Origin: Epinephelus fuscoguttatus
Lineage: Eukaryota > Chordata > Actinopteri > Perciformes > Serranidae
Length of the DNA: 64,000 nt
Assembly: GCF_011397635.1 (NCBI RefSeq)
Contig: NC_064758.1
Coordinates: 17,948,513-18,012,512 of the forward strand
Direction of reading: 5' to 3'
The stretch's first letter is position 1, and each line of letters opens with the position of its first letter. Below, piece by piece: positions 12,001 to 23,300 of this stretch. A program made the position numbers and the translations under genes. Under the pieces are notes generated by a model. It was given only the letters and a program-made list of their open reading frames with translations, was not told the DNA's origin and searched no databases.

Positions 12001-13483
12001 ATTGGCTAATACGTGTTGCCTTTGTTGGTTGGATTGGTTAGGTTTAGGCAAGAGGAGTGAGATTGTTGAGGGTTAAGGTAAGAACGTCAGGGTAAGAGAC
12101 AGAGTAAGATAGTTTAGGGCGGGTCATGCCTTTGTCATCCTAAACAAAAAAAACATGCTATATACAGCCTCACAGAGTGGCTAGCATGGCTGTAGACTCA
12201 TCTTGTTTCCATTTCTACATATTTTTTAGTTTAATATTTTTTTTTTTTCAAAACTAGTGACTAAATGTAAATTTAAATACATTTTTTTCTTAATTAACTG
12301 CTTGTGCTCTCATTGCTCACTGACCCAGCCCATTATTTACTCTTTGATGGCATCTATCTATGTGTGTCGTCAGTCCCTGTGGCGTGTTGTTCACACAGGG
12401 GCTTAGAGTACCCACGACCACACTCCATTGGCTCTGGCAGCACCGCCTCCACCACCGTCAGCCAGTCGTCTTCCTCCTCTGGCCGGGGCTCGCTGCCCCC
12501 TGCTGGTTATCTCGGGAACCAGTCACAGGGTTTGGAGATGGGTCCTGCCGTCTGCTCCTCCCCTGAGGCTGCGACTGAAAATGAACTCAACCATCATCAT
12601 CTTCATCAGCATCATCTTCATCATAACTGTGAAAAATGGAAGGGTCATCATCTGCTGAGTGAGTTTTTCATATATTTTAGCTCAGTAAAATTTGACAAAA
12701 TCCAATAAACATGAATATGATTACCAACTTAAAATAACATGACGTATATATGAGAAGGTATTCTTAAAGCCACTGTTGATTTGGGACTTCTTTAGTTTGG
12801 CGCTATCTGGTGGTATAATCAGGAATGACACTATGGCAGCCATCACCACTGATGCATACCGTATCTGTAAAACGAAATATTTTTGGATGCCATCATGGAA
12901 TTTGAACTTAGCAATGCACAAACCTCAGCTTTCATTGTTTCTTAAAGTATCTGTTTCTGCTTTAGTGGACAGCACTGACAGCACTTCTGGAGAACGCATC
13001 AACCTCTTCAGCAGCTCAGACCGCAGCTGCCTGTCCGCCATTAGCGGAGAGCTAGTGGATGACTCCTCCTCGATTGTATCCCAGACTTCAAAATCTCGCC
13101 CACCACTTAATCGGACCCCCAGCCTGAGGAGAAACAGCTCACCAGCGCTTACTAGAAAGAAACCAGGTGTCACCCCCAAACCTCCACATCTGGCTAATGC
13201 TCAGGTACAGGTAAAGGATATGACCTACTGAACTGTATTTATATAGTTTATATGAGCTGAAGACAATGGGTTAAGACTCAAAATAACCTAAATGAAATGG
13301 TATTACTCTAATAATAGCAGTTATGGAGGTTTAAAAAAAAGGTCTGAATGTGTGTTTGATGGAGCCTGAATATTAAAAACTATTAGCTCTAAGAACTTGT
13401 GCTATTGTTTTTGACCATTTTATAATACTTAATATGCATTACAGGGTGATGACATTATAATCGGAAAATCAACAGAAGTTTAG
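65..13483 (+). CDS. Puratrophin-1/PLEKHG4-family Rho guanine-nucleotide exchange factor (KIAA1755/quattro type), 3' part
   Basis: Nineteen exons keep one frame to a TAG stop: 65-158, 633-719, 2278-2394, 2508-2606, 2833-2984, 3721-3859, 4100-4222, 4312-4509, 6000-6712, 7026-7472, 8222-8471, 8713-8802, 9809-10135, 10218-10388, 10578-10755, 10859-10975, 12374-12658, 12966-13204, 13445-13483. The product (about 1,287 visible residues) begins inside a CRAL-TRIO/SEC14-like region (LIFDSRKTNPQPQLYKALM), followed by spectrin-like helices (visible residues ~130-340), a ~380-residue low-complexity Ser/Arg-rich linker, a DH domain (~723-946; TEREYVRSLGY and LRPIQRISKYSLLLQDM) and a PH domain (~946-1062; RRIFLFEDLILFSK). 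The C-tail holds YPRPHSIGSGSTAST and a His-rich run. DH-PH pairs load GTP onto Rho-family GTPases at membranes and the cytoskeleton. The first coding exons lie before base 1. The family is clear; placement as KIAA1755 ortholog rests on tgm2 and rprd1b being neighbours. Plain PLEKHG4 or PLEKHG4B is the alternative. Confidence 0.88.
3117..3560 (-). repeat. Probable LINE 3' end with a TGAA/ATTC tail
   Basis: A (TGAA)n run at 3117-3140 is followed by AT-rich DNA containing a degenerate polyadenylation-like stretch and the phrase GAATAGGCTGAAGCCGAGGC. Read on the minus strand this looks like the 3' end of a non-LTR retrotransposon finishing in a tetranucleotide tail, a common state of fish LINE copies. 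It lies in a GEF intron. No coding part is visible, so the clade is not assigned. Confidence 0.45.
5134..5672. mobile_element. Inverted-repeat element with internal CACAAAATGACC-type minisatellite, copy 1 (holds a SINE)
   Basis: The left end reads CATGGATGGATTACTGA and the right end GGGGCCCATTGTTCATAATC-TGCCCATG, which are imperfect inverted repeats of each other. The core (about 5240-5375) is a degenerate tandem array built from units such as GACACAAAATGACC. Sister copies lie at about 7687-7850, 9216-9750 and 51050-51290. The array is interrupted by a SINE at 5386-5563. No coding capacity is seen, so it is a non-autonomous DNA element. Confidence 0.6.
5386..5563 (-). mobile_element. tRNA-derived SINE with target-site duplication
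   Basis: On the minus strand the element starts with a tRNA-like head carrying an A box (GGCTTAGTGGTAGAGCAGG) and a B box (GAGTTCGACTCC), followed by a pyrimidine-rich body and the tail AAAAATGCCCAAAAAAATATCC. It is flanked by 15-bp direct repeats with one mismatch, CACCGCAAAGTTTTT at 5371-5385 and CACCACAAAGTTTTT at 5564-5578, so its retroposition can be read directly. It sits inside the older minisatellite element. Confidence 0.82.
7687..7850. mobile_element. Inverted-repeat minisatellite element, copy 2 (internally deleted)
   Basis: Begins with CATGATGGATTACTGAACAGG and ends near GTCCAGAGGCCCGTTCTCATAATC, matching both ends of the 5134 and 9216 copies, but lacks the tandem core. It lies in the GEF intron between the linker and DH exons. 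Confidence 0.5.
8892..9048. repeat. Strong palindromic/hairpin element in a GEF intron
   Basis: Perfect 24-bp arms at 8924-8947 and 8949-8972 (GGGCCCCTGCCCTTCATCAG...) are separated by one base. Outer arms also pair: GGAATAAAAAGATAAAGTC at 8892-8910 with its near-complement at 9030-9048, each next to a GCACACCAG-type sequence. The unit holds GCCCGAAACGTT in its asymmetric part. No gene is encoded. Confidence 0.75.
9216..9750. mobile_element. Inverted-repeat minisatellite element, copy 3
   Basis: Starts with CATGGATGGATTACTGAGAC and ends GGGGCCCATTGTCTCTTAATCCACCCATG (read in two parts here), an inverted match to the start. The core (about 9290-9650) is the longest array in the family: degenerate units of about 20 bp around GACACAAAATGACCAAAAA. 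It lies just upstream of the last DH exon. Confidence 0.62.
10218..10755 (+). other. PH domain exons of the Rho GEF
   Basis: Exons 10218-10388 and 10578-10755 encode a pleckstrin-homology domain directly after the DH domain: KEQGQLIRQDEFTV, RRIFLFEDLILFSK and a closing helix with MEVKKAWTTDLERILW. The Trp in the final helix is the hallmark residue of the PH fold. In Dbl-family proteins this domain helps position the GEF at membranes. Confidence 0.85.
11485..12215. repeat. Old dispersed fish repeat
   Basis: The stretch contains phrases that recur widely in teleost genomes: CTCAACAACTATTGGATGGA, CATCTAGCACCATCATCAGG, GCAAATGTTAGCATGCTAAA and GCCTCACAGAGTGGCTAGCA. It lies in the GEF intron before exon 12374 and has no usable reading frame. 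The family identity is from memory; the element class is not assigned. Confidence 0.5.
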
Positions 13484-13652
13484 TCCTGGATTCCCTGCAG
13501 AAGGTGAGAATGAGATGTCTTCAAATTAAAAAACAATTTAAGTAAAACTATATAAAGTGGAAAAAAAGAGATATGAGTTATATTCTAAATTTTAAGTTTC
13601 CTTAAGTTAAACATAATTAAAAAAAAGACAAACGGTAAGACAACACTTGACA

Positions 13653-14340
13653 ATCCAGTATGTAGGATTTAGGGGGATATATTGACAGACGTGGGATAAG
13701 TATATTATCTTTAGTGTATAATCATCTGAAAATAAGAATCACAATGTTTTTGTTACCTTAGGATGAGCTGTTTATATCTACATAGGGAGCAGGCCCTTGT
13801 TTATGGAGATCGCCATGTTGCACTGCCATGTTTCTACAGTAGCCCAGAATGGACAAACCAAACATGGCCTCTAGATGGGGCAGTTCACATTTTCATGTTT
13901 TCGTGTCATCTGCTGAAGTTAGAAGGCTCTCTGCGATGAGCAGTATTAGTAAAACACTGTTTTGTTAGGTGAAACTGCTTTATTCAGTGTTGTTACTGGT
14001 TTAAATCACCGGGTTCTTTTGTTTTTGAAGAGGAAGAGACCTCTGTGAATAATTTGACTCCCAGTAAAAACCTCTTGAACGTCTCAATCAAAAACAAGGT
14101 GAGCACACATTAAGTCAGAGTAAAAGGGTGAGCACACAATAGCATGTGGGGCGAGCTGCCCATCACGCCAAACAGTGTTGGAGAAGAGACCTCTGCCAAT
14201 AATTTGGCACCCGGTGAAAACCTCCTGAACAATGAACACTGAAGGAATTGTAAGCGAGAGAAGTTTCAGCTCATGGCAATCTGCGATCCTCACTGCTAGA
14301 CACCATGAAATCCCCCTAAATCTGACACACTGAACCCTTT
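13653..14340. mobile_element. MITE with GTAGGATTTAGG-type inverted ends, copy A
   Basis: Left end CCAGTATGTAGGATTTAGGG (13654) and right end CCCCTAAATCTGACACACTG (14313) are inverted relative to each other. The interior phrase CTACAGTAGCCCAGAATGGA matches, in opposite orientation, the copies at 24110-24291 and 56287-57054. Non-coding. Confidence 0.6.
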
Positions 14341-15601
14341 AAAAGAAACATTACGATATAATTGAGTTGTAGTAAAGTTCATAGGGCATTATTCATAATT
14401 CTTACTTTAACTGACCACATATTTTATTTTGTTCCTCACAAATGAATCCTTTCTATCCGTAACAGCCATCTCAAATAACCTAGCCTTGCATGACAGGTGT
14501 TATACAAAAAGTGTTATTATTATTGTTATCATTATTAATGTACTCTGTAGTAATAAAAATGTTTTGCCTTATATATTCTTGCAGATCATTGGCCCATCAG
14601 CGTTGGAGATCTTGTGGCCGCCCTGCAGACAGACAGTTTATCTGAGTGAACAAAGTTATTTTACGTGGCTACACAGTCACAAGGCAGTCTGCTGTGCCTG
14701 GTCGCGAGGTTTCATTCTTAATGATTTATTGAAGCAATTGAGGTTTAGTGATTTGGTCTCATGTGTCAGTCATTCAAATGTGGTTGTCCTATATCACATG
14801 TAGACTAATAACAAGAATTCAAGAAAGCAGACGAGGCTGCTACATGGATGATGTAGTGGACAGAGTCATCATAGAGTGAGAGACTCACACACTATTTTGT
14901 GGGATCTTCTGTAATGTACAGCCTGTACAATTATTAATATGCAGGGATCAATGATAAGAAGGTTGTATTTATTATCTTAACAGAAATCAACAGCTTGTGT
15001 GGATCAAACACACAGGACCAGCATCACCACACATGTGGGGAACCACTTCAAGTGTACTGCTCTGTTTTTCATGCTCCTTTTCACTTGTTAGCAGGCAGAG
15101 CATTGCTTCAGAGACAGTTGTGTATATCATTATTGACAGCTTGACAGCATTGTTTTGGTTACAAGATCACAAGGGAAACTTAACAGAGTCCAACAGTACA
15201 GAGCTACCCACTGGCCTTAAGCCCAGAACTAGCTGAAGATCCAAACTTAACGTTGAAGACCATAAATGGAGAAGCGCGTGGATACATGCGACAATACAGG
15301 GGAGTAAAATTATCTGAAGATGTTCTGATTATTATAAAAGTAATAATATGTATAAATATTTCTTTTTCTCCTAATCTTGAAGGTTTTACTGTTCATTTCT
15401 TTTGGTCCATTTTATACTGCTGCTGCTGCTGTCTGTCTGTCTAAACATGTTTTTATCATTCTGAGATTCTTACAGTAGTCCTGTATTTAATCATTTATCA
15501 GAAGGGACAGACCACTCATGCACTGTCACATCTGGATTTGAAGTGCTCTGTAACCCGTGCCTTTAATACAGAGAGAAAGGATCCTGAAAGACTGTCTACA
15601 T

Positions 15602-15801
15602 CAGCGGTTCCTAACTGGTGGGTTGCAGTGCTGATTCCTGATATAGAGTGATCGACTAATGGACAGCTACCTAACAGAGACAGCAAACTAGCTGGATAAC
15701 ATGGCCAAATGCCAAGTATGACGCAGAGTGTATTAAACTGTGTTGACCTTAAACTAATGACTAAATCGTGACCCTGTGGCTGCACCAGTTGGGAACCACT
15801 G
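15602..15801. mobile_element. Short hAT-type MITE with 8-bp target duplication
   Basis: The 200-bp element starts CAGCGGTTCCTAACTGG and ends CCAGTTGGGAACCACTG, a terminal inverted repeat of hAT type (CAG...CTG). It is flanked by GTCTACAT (15594-15601) and GTCCACAT (15802-15809), an 8-bp duplication with one mismatch, as expected for hAT insertion. It has no coding capacity. Confidence 0.82.
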
Positions 15802-17276
15802 GTCCACATGATTGTGATCACACAACTGCTGCAATACTAACAGACAAAGTATATGACTACAAGCTCCCAGGCAAAAACCACTTACTGTTATTAAGGGTCC
15901 ACTAATGGTTTCTTACTGATCAATGTTCCACCTACACCTTCACGAAAATGACCATTACAAAAAAAAGTTTGTTTCTGTCAGTTTATTTTTGTTTTCTTAA
16001 TAGTTTATTGATGAGAAATGATATTCTTTCGTAAGGTCTGTGGTTTTTAAATGTACAGTATACAAATCATGACAGGATCTTAGAAAAAAACGAGGTCATA
16101 ATGTCGACCTCTGTTAATTTTATTTTAAAGCCACTAACTTTTAATGACATGACAGATCTGTTTTTTTTTTATTGCTTTCTTACAAGCGTTTTCTTTCGTT
16201 ATTGTATTCATTCATTTGATTATTTGCTGACTCAATGTGGGGTCAGTAGGGTCGTTTTCTTTCTTTCTTCCTCTGTTTTTTAAAGATATAAGTTTTGATA
16301 TTGTGTGGTTTCTCCCCTCTGAACTCTGACCAGAACGACTGCAGCAACATGAGGATGTGGCTCCAGACTGTGGTGATGCTTAACTTCCTTATTCCACGGA
16401 TGCGATAATTCCTCAGAAGGACAGCTTTAGACATTTATTGCTTAAGGTTTCATTTCCCTTTGTGCAAGTTTCAGTTTGATGCTGAACCCCACTGCAGTTC
16501 AAATCTGTTTTTCGGTTCATTTTTAATGTTTCAGGGGTGATCTTCGGTTCAGCCTACAGTGAACTCTTTGTCACTTTTGTGCACCAGTTTGATGACCTCC
16601 TTACAGCTTCCTCCACAAACTGAAAAAGATGTTAAAGTGAGAGTCCCATTATATGACCTGAGAAAAATGTGTGAAGTATTTTACTGCCTTGCAAATGCAA
16701 AGTTGCATTAAAAAATGTAACTGTATGATGTGTTATTTACTGCTTTACATTACAGAATTTAATTTATCGGTTTTTGATCCATTTTGAGTTATAACATATT
16801 GTTTATGTTGAATCATGCATTAATATGCATTATGTTGCGGCTACGAAAAATGGCATAAATAATTTATGAAAAAAAAACCTTGTTGTTGGATTTATTTTTA
16901 TATTTATAGGAAAAATATCACCATAAGGTATCTGGTACTTGTAGATATGATATATTGTTATGTTTTAGTGTATATTATGGGCCATACACACACACATACA
17001 CACACATAAACTTAAAAAAAGCAATTTGCTGACTTACAACCAACTTTAGAAACAGGAATTTATGGATTTTTTAAAAAATGGAATGTTTTTTTTATTTTTT
17101 TTTATTTTTTACAATAGCTGTGATGACTAGGTTTAAATTGAAGAATAAAGAGGAAGGGGTGTTGCAAGTCTAAAAACAGAATTACTGATGCAACGAATAG
17201 GCAGATGGGGGCGTGAAGATCAGGTTTCACACGCTCCAAATATCCCGTAGGGGGCCACTACACTGCAGGATCATTA

Positions 17277-17285
17277 AGCTATAAG
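17277..17285 (+). promoter_or_regulatory. Possible TATA-like element of tgm2
   Basis: GCTATAAGC lies about 70 bases before the tgm2 start codon, which would place a start site near 17310 and leave a short 5' UTR. It is a weak match, offered only because of its position. Confidence 0.25.
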
Positions 17286-17350
17286 CACAGGCTGCAGCTG
17301 AAGTGTTACTTACCACACAGGAGTCGAGGGACAAGAACTTCACTGCAGAC

Positions 17351-20300
17351 ATGAGTCAAGGTAAGAAGGAAGAAAACTACTTTTGTTTCATATTGTAGGA
17401 CAGACGTTCAAATATTGCTGGTAGAGTTTATCTACAACTGAAGATGCGTTTCTCTCTGTGTTACATCACAGAGTCAAACTGTTTTAAATAAGTATCAGAT
17501 TCAAGTGTGAAATGTGATGAGCTGGAATGGTGAATGACATGAGATATGTTTGATTTGGAGCAGAGAGTGACACTATCTGTTAGGGAATGTCTTACTGATG
17601 ATTTCTTGTGATTTATCATGTGTAGAAACTTTAAGAGGGTGATCATATTTAGATGAAGACATCAAGTTATTAAATCAAATGTTCACTTTCAGTCCATTGA
17701 TGTGTGTTGAATTTTTAATTCATGTGACAAGTGATCTGTATTTTAATCTCTACACAGTTTTGGACATTGAACACTGTGATCTTAACATTAAGAGCAACAG
17801 CAGCAGCCATCATACACATCTATATGAAGAGGAGCGCTTGATTGTAAGGAGGGGACAGCCCTTCAGTATCACTTTACATCTGAAACCTGGCAGCAAAAAG
17901 TTCACACCAGGCGAAACAAGCTTTGCACTCATTGTTGAAACTGGTAGGCTTCTTGTTCCTCAGTGATTACTTTAACATGTTTATACGTGTGTGAGAAATA
18001 AAAATTTGGAGGGTGTGTGTGTGTGTGCTTGCGTGAGGATTTGTATTTCTCTTATCTGAATTTAGATTTAATAGACATGTATCTCTGTTTTTCCAGGTCC
18101 GTTACCCAGAAAAGAGTCAGACACTAAGGTTACTTTTGGTCTGAGTGACTCCACTTTGGATAGTGACTGGAGTGCATCTGCCACAAATGATCCCTCTGGA
18201 TACACAGTGTCTGTATCTATCAGTTCCTCATCCAGTGCCCCCATAGGGGTTTACTCTCTGACTCTGGAGCAGGAGGGGCAGACGACCAGTTTAGGACAGT
18301 TCACCCTGCTTTTTAATGCTTGGTGCTCCCGTGAGTATGTTTTGTTTTACAATTTATGTTTTGTGCTCCACATGCAGCTTGTGTTTACACCATTTGCACA
18401 TCTATACATTGATTTAGAAAATGAATATATATATATGAATGCAGTCATGATCTAAATGTGTTGGTGCTCTGTCTGTACTGACTCACAGGAGATGCTGTTT
18501 ACATGCGCAGTGAGACAAAGAAGCAGGAGTATGTTTTAGCACAACATGGGCAGGTCTACAGAGGAACATATAAACGCATCAAAGGGAAGCCCTGGAACTT
18601 TGGACAGGTACACGAAATGTCAAATGTTACTCTTTTAATAGATAAATCAAATAAACTGTAAACAGAAAAATGCATAATCTCTAAATGCTTCTTCAGTGTG
18701 ATGGAAAAGAGCAATAAGCATGCCACTATTTTAATATCCAGTTATACTTGTCAATCATATTTTATTCCAGTGAAAGAGGTACTGCACACTTAAACATGTT
18801 ATTTGAGCCATAAACTAAATCATATGACTGTGCACTTCAATGCTGGTGTTGAAATTGGCATTTCATGGCCAATGCTGGCACTAGAGATGATTAGTTGAGA
18901 CTTATCCATACCATGGAATTTAGGAGTGTTAATACCCTCTAATCAGCTTCTGCCACATCTGACCCACCTCTCAGGCTCTTGGCCACTTTTTTGGCACTTA
19001 TCTAAACCATGCATTGGGTGGAGTTATGGCCTAATACCAAATAAAAATGACACAGAAAGCTGACACCTTACATGCTGCTCCACTATTCTCCTTTCCTCTC
19101 TGTCTGTCTGTCTGTAGTTTGAACGAGGAATCTTGGATATCTGTCTAAAGCTCCTGGATGAAAACCCCAAATTTGTCTCTGATGCTGACAAGGACTGCTC
19201 AGCCAGGAGCGATCCCGTCTATGTGACCAGGGTGCTGAGTGCTATGGTGGGTTTGTGTCCAGGCTTTAGTGAGACCCTGTGAATGCCATTTAACCAGACT
19301 GTGAATAGCCTTTATTTTAGCAGGCAGAGATTACCCTAGTGCACCAGAAAACCCTCTCTCTGATCCTTTATATGCTGGACCAGGGGACCCCTCTCATTCT
19401 TTTGAAACTTTCTTGTCTCCCAAGGCAACTTTTGTGAGAGAAAGCTGCAGCAAAGAAAGGAAGTTTTAAACATAATGTGCAGCTTCTGGTTCCAAGCAGG
19501 AGTGCAGAGTTATAGATGAATTACAGTGTGTCCATATGTTTCTCCTGCTGCAAGTCAAAATAGCTATATGAGAAATCCAGGGCTATTTCTACTGGTCCAG
19601 TAGTTGTTACTAAACAATAAATCAGTACAGAGCTTGTTCCAAGATGACAGGATCATGCACTATATTTAGGTTTTATGACACACTGAGAATGCACTCGTGC
19701 AAAGCAAACATTACAAACATGTTGTCCTGGAAATTATTTACTTTCTCTCCTTAACTGTATGCACTGCTTATAAACTATTCTGTTCTGATCTACCAATATT
19801 AATGTACAGCCCTTAAGTCTGCTCAGCATAGACAGAAAAGGTCCATCAGGGAAATAGATTTTCCACAAGATTTTTTTATTGTCAAAACTTTGGTATTTGT
19901 GGTGCTACATAGATTTCTGTTAGTGTACTGAGTTGTTTTTTTTTTCTGGAGGTATTTGTATTATGACATTGCTTGATCTTAACTGTAATGCTGATGGATG
20001 TCTGGAGAAATCCACTGTAAAAAATGAGGAATCCCTAAAGAGATCTTAAGGCATGTAGGAATGCTTTCAAAAAGAAAAGTCCTGAGTTTGTCTATATTGA
20101 TCTGCTGCACTTAACTTCACATTTGCGCTTTAGTTTTTCCAGGCCTCTGTGAGCTTCATGAGGTCTGATTATGTCAGATTTACTTTTCCCAAATAAGCTG
20201 TCAAAATAGTACACATCCTTTAGGAGAATTTTCCCATGAAAGACCTGGAGACACTTGAGGTTTAGAAAAGCAAATAGAAAAAGCTTTAAAGGAATACTAT

Positions 20301-23300
20301 GCAAGATTGTCAGATACTGTTCATAAACATGCTTGCCGACAAAAGTGAAAGTAAAAGCCAACCCCATCTTCAACCTTGTTTGGCATTTTGTTCTGCTATA
20401 TATCAGTTCTTTACAGCGCTGACCTCACCTGAGCGTTGTGGGGGTACAAGCCCATAAACATCCCAAACACAGAGAATAAGAAGGAGATAAGAAAAAACAG
20501 ACAGGTCTGCAGAAAAATACACTGCCACACAATTCTAGTGGGTCAGAAGTCACGACTGAGAGGGATTAGTTCTTTATGAGTCTATACATTGTTTTTTAGG
20601 AAAATCCTTCATACTGTATCTTTGAGGAAATCTTGTACATGTTGATTTACAATGTTTATCTGTTTGTACATCATGTCTCCCCTCTGTCTGTGCCCACAGA
20701 TCAACAGTAATGATGATGATGGGGTGCTGGTGGGAAACTGGGGAGAGATTACAGATGGGGTTCATCCAGGAACATGGATTGGCAGTGCGGACATTCTGTA
20801 CCAGTGGGCGGAGAGTGGGCCTGTCCGCTATGGCCAATGTTGGGTCTTTGCTGCTCTCGCATGCACAGGTTGGGCATAGTGCGAAGTGCATGAAAGTCTT
20901 GGTTTGACTCTGTGGATTAATTTGCTGTTAAACTGAAAGGTTTTATCTACACATGCTGACGTGCACAGAGTTATTGTGTTTTACATAGATGATAGTCACA
21001 TGTTGTGTTGACATTTTGCTATTTTAACAGAAAGATAGAAAGTTAATTTGAACTTATAATAAACCAGCTGCATGCCATCACTCATCCTGAGGCAATATAG
21101 AAACAATTAATTGAACGGATACAGCACCAACAACACTGCTGCTGCTGCTGCTGCTGCATTTCTCTCCTAAAACACACCATCTGTCTCATCCCAGTCACTT
21201 CCTCCAGTCCACCTTCACTGCCTCACAATCTTTATCAAAACCCTAAATTAAGGATCTAATCTCATGGCTTTGAAGCCCACTTCACCACGTGACATTTCTG
21301 TGTAATGTTTTTATTGTGAGTCTTTGATGACAGTTGCTTTCTCCAGCATGTAACTTTAGTTAGCCAGTATGATGTAGTGTGGCTCTTTTTCCTCCTCCAG
21401 TGTCCCGTGCCCTGGGCATTCCATGTCGAGTGGTTACTAACTTTGGATCGGCTCACGATACTGACGCCAACCTGATCATAGAAAACCTGTATGATGAAGA
21501 CGGTGTGAGAATTCCTGGAGGTGATTCGATATGGTGAGTGTGTGGTTATGGTTATGTTCTATTATACTACTATATTATTTTACAAATTGAAACAACAATG
21601 ATAATGGTATTGTCCTTTATATGACTATTTTAACCAGGAACTTCCACGTTTGGGTGGACAGCTGGATGGCTCGCCCTGATCTTGGGTCAGAGTTTGACGG
21701 TTGGCAAGCCAGCGACCCAACCCCACAGGAAACAAGCGATGGTAAACTCTGAACTTAATGTTTAAAGTTGAACACTTTATTAAGAGTCCACCTACAGATA
21801 GTTTGTAGCGCAAGTGTAATATTTCAACATCTTATTATTTGAGATTCAACTATTCAGCTGTTTTGTTTTATTCTGTAAATGTTTCACAGATTAAATATAT
21901 ATGTCAGAATTTATGAACACACCTATAGATTCTCAGAATGATTTCGTTAAACTATTTGCTTAACCTATGCAGTATAGGTTGAGAGAAATGTTCAGGTTAA
22001 ACTAAAATAATCTAAGAATTAATTTCCCTGCAGCCTTAGCAGAGCAGTTACAGAACAAAGAGAATAATAAACACTTAATGAGAACTGACTCTAACTGCAG
22101 CAAAACTGCTACAAAGATGGGTCACTGTCAGCTGCAAACTAAGTCACAATATTTAACCACGGTGGTTAGTTTCAGTTTCGGACAATGGTCACAGATTTGA
22201 TGTAAAGTGTTATGACCAAACTTGTGACAGCTTGTGTTTGGCATGTTCACATGACACATCTTGAGACTGTTGTCCATGACACTGTAAAAAAAAAACAAAA
22301 AAAAACAGGTCACCACAAATGTAACGATTTTGTTTTCAGTAATGCACCTGACACAGATGATGTGGCACCGCAGTCTGTAAAATATACCATGGTTTTCAGG
22401 GGAAGTTACTTTACAGGGAGGGGGGCTGACTGACTGTGAGCACTTCCACGTGGGTTACACAACCAAACACCACAATACTGCCAACTAAAGTAGGGCATAG
22501 AGTACTCTGTAGAGTGACGTACCATATTATACAGCACATTGGCACAAATAAGACACAGGTAGGTCAAATAGCAAAACAGCCTCGACACATACAAATGTAT
22601 GAGCATTAAACTGAAATACAGAGCACACCAAGCTGCGTATATGGGGTGGAGTCCCCATCAACAAAGGTTGAAGTTATCCATGACATGCAGATATAATTTA
22701 TCTGTTCAATTAAGACATCAAATGCAAGGGTCGTGTACCAACAAACCATCAGTAGCCTGACTTCACACATGATCAGTGATGATGAAAATACAGAGAAATA
22801 GAAATACAAGGCAAAAATAGTACATTGTTAACATTTTAAAGACCCCACCAAAATTTTACAAAATTGCGTCCCCAAAATACTTAGCATTACTGGCTTATTT
22901 TAATCTGTTTTGCCTCTTGAATGATTTGCATGGCTTAAATCTAGGCATTGTGTGTCTGACTCCTGCTGAAATGAACCCTTTCCGTCTCTGGATGTGTTAT
23001 GCTTTCAGGTGTTTTCTGTTGTGGACCGTGCCCTGTGAAGGCCATCAGGGAAGGAGAGCTGACCAAGGAGTATGATGCTCCCTTTATTTTCGCTGAGGTG
23101 AGTGTTTGTTGAGCCTTTCAGTAACATTTTAAAGAGAAACACACAGAAATTGCACATCGAGTACATTTAAGTTGTAATCTATTGACTACTGGTTTTACTT
23201 GGTGTCCAAGTTAGAGGTTTTACTTAACGAGCCAAGCTGACCCACCTAACAGAGACAGCTTAATTTTGCGCTCTGATGCATATTTTTAGACACAGTGCGT

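Larger units (their letters stand above)
13484..17350. other. Intergenic region: GEF 3' UTR and tgm2 upstream
   Basis: Between the GEF stop codon and the tgm2 start no exon can be supported. It holds an inverted-repeat element (13653-14340), a small hAT element (15602-15801), AT-rich DNA probably belonging to the GEF 3' UTR, and the tgm2 promoter near 17280. Confidence 0.6.
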
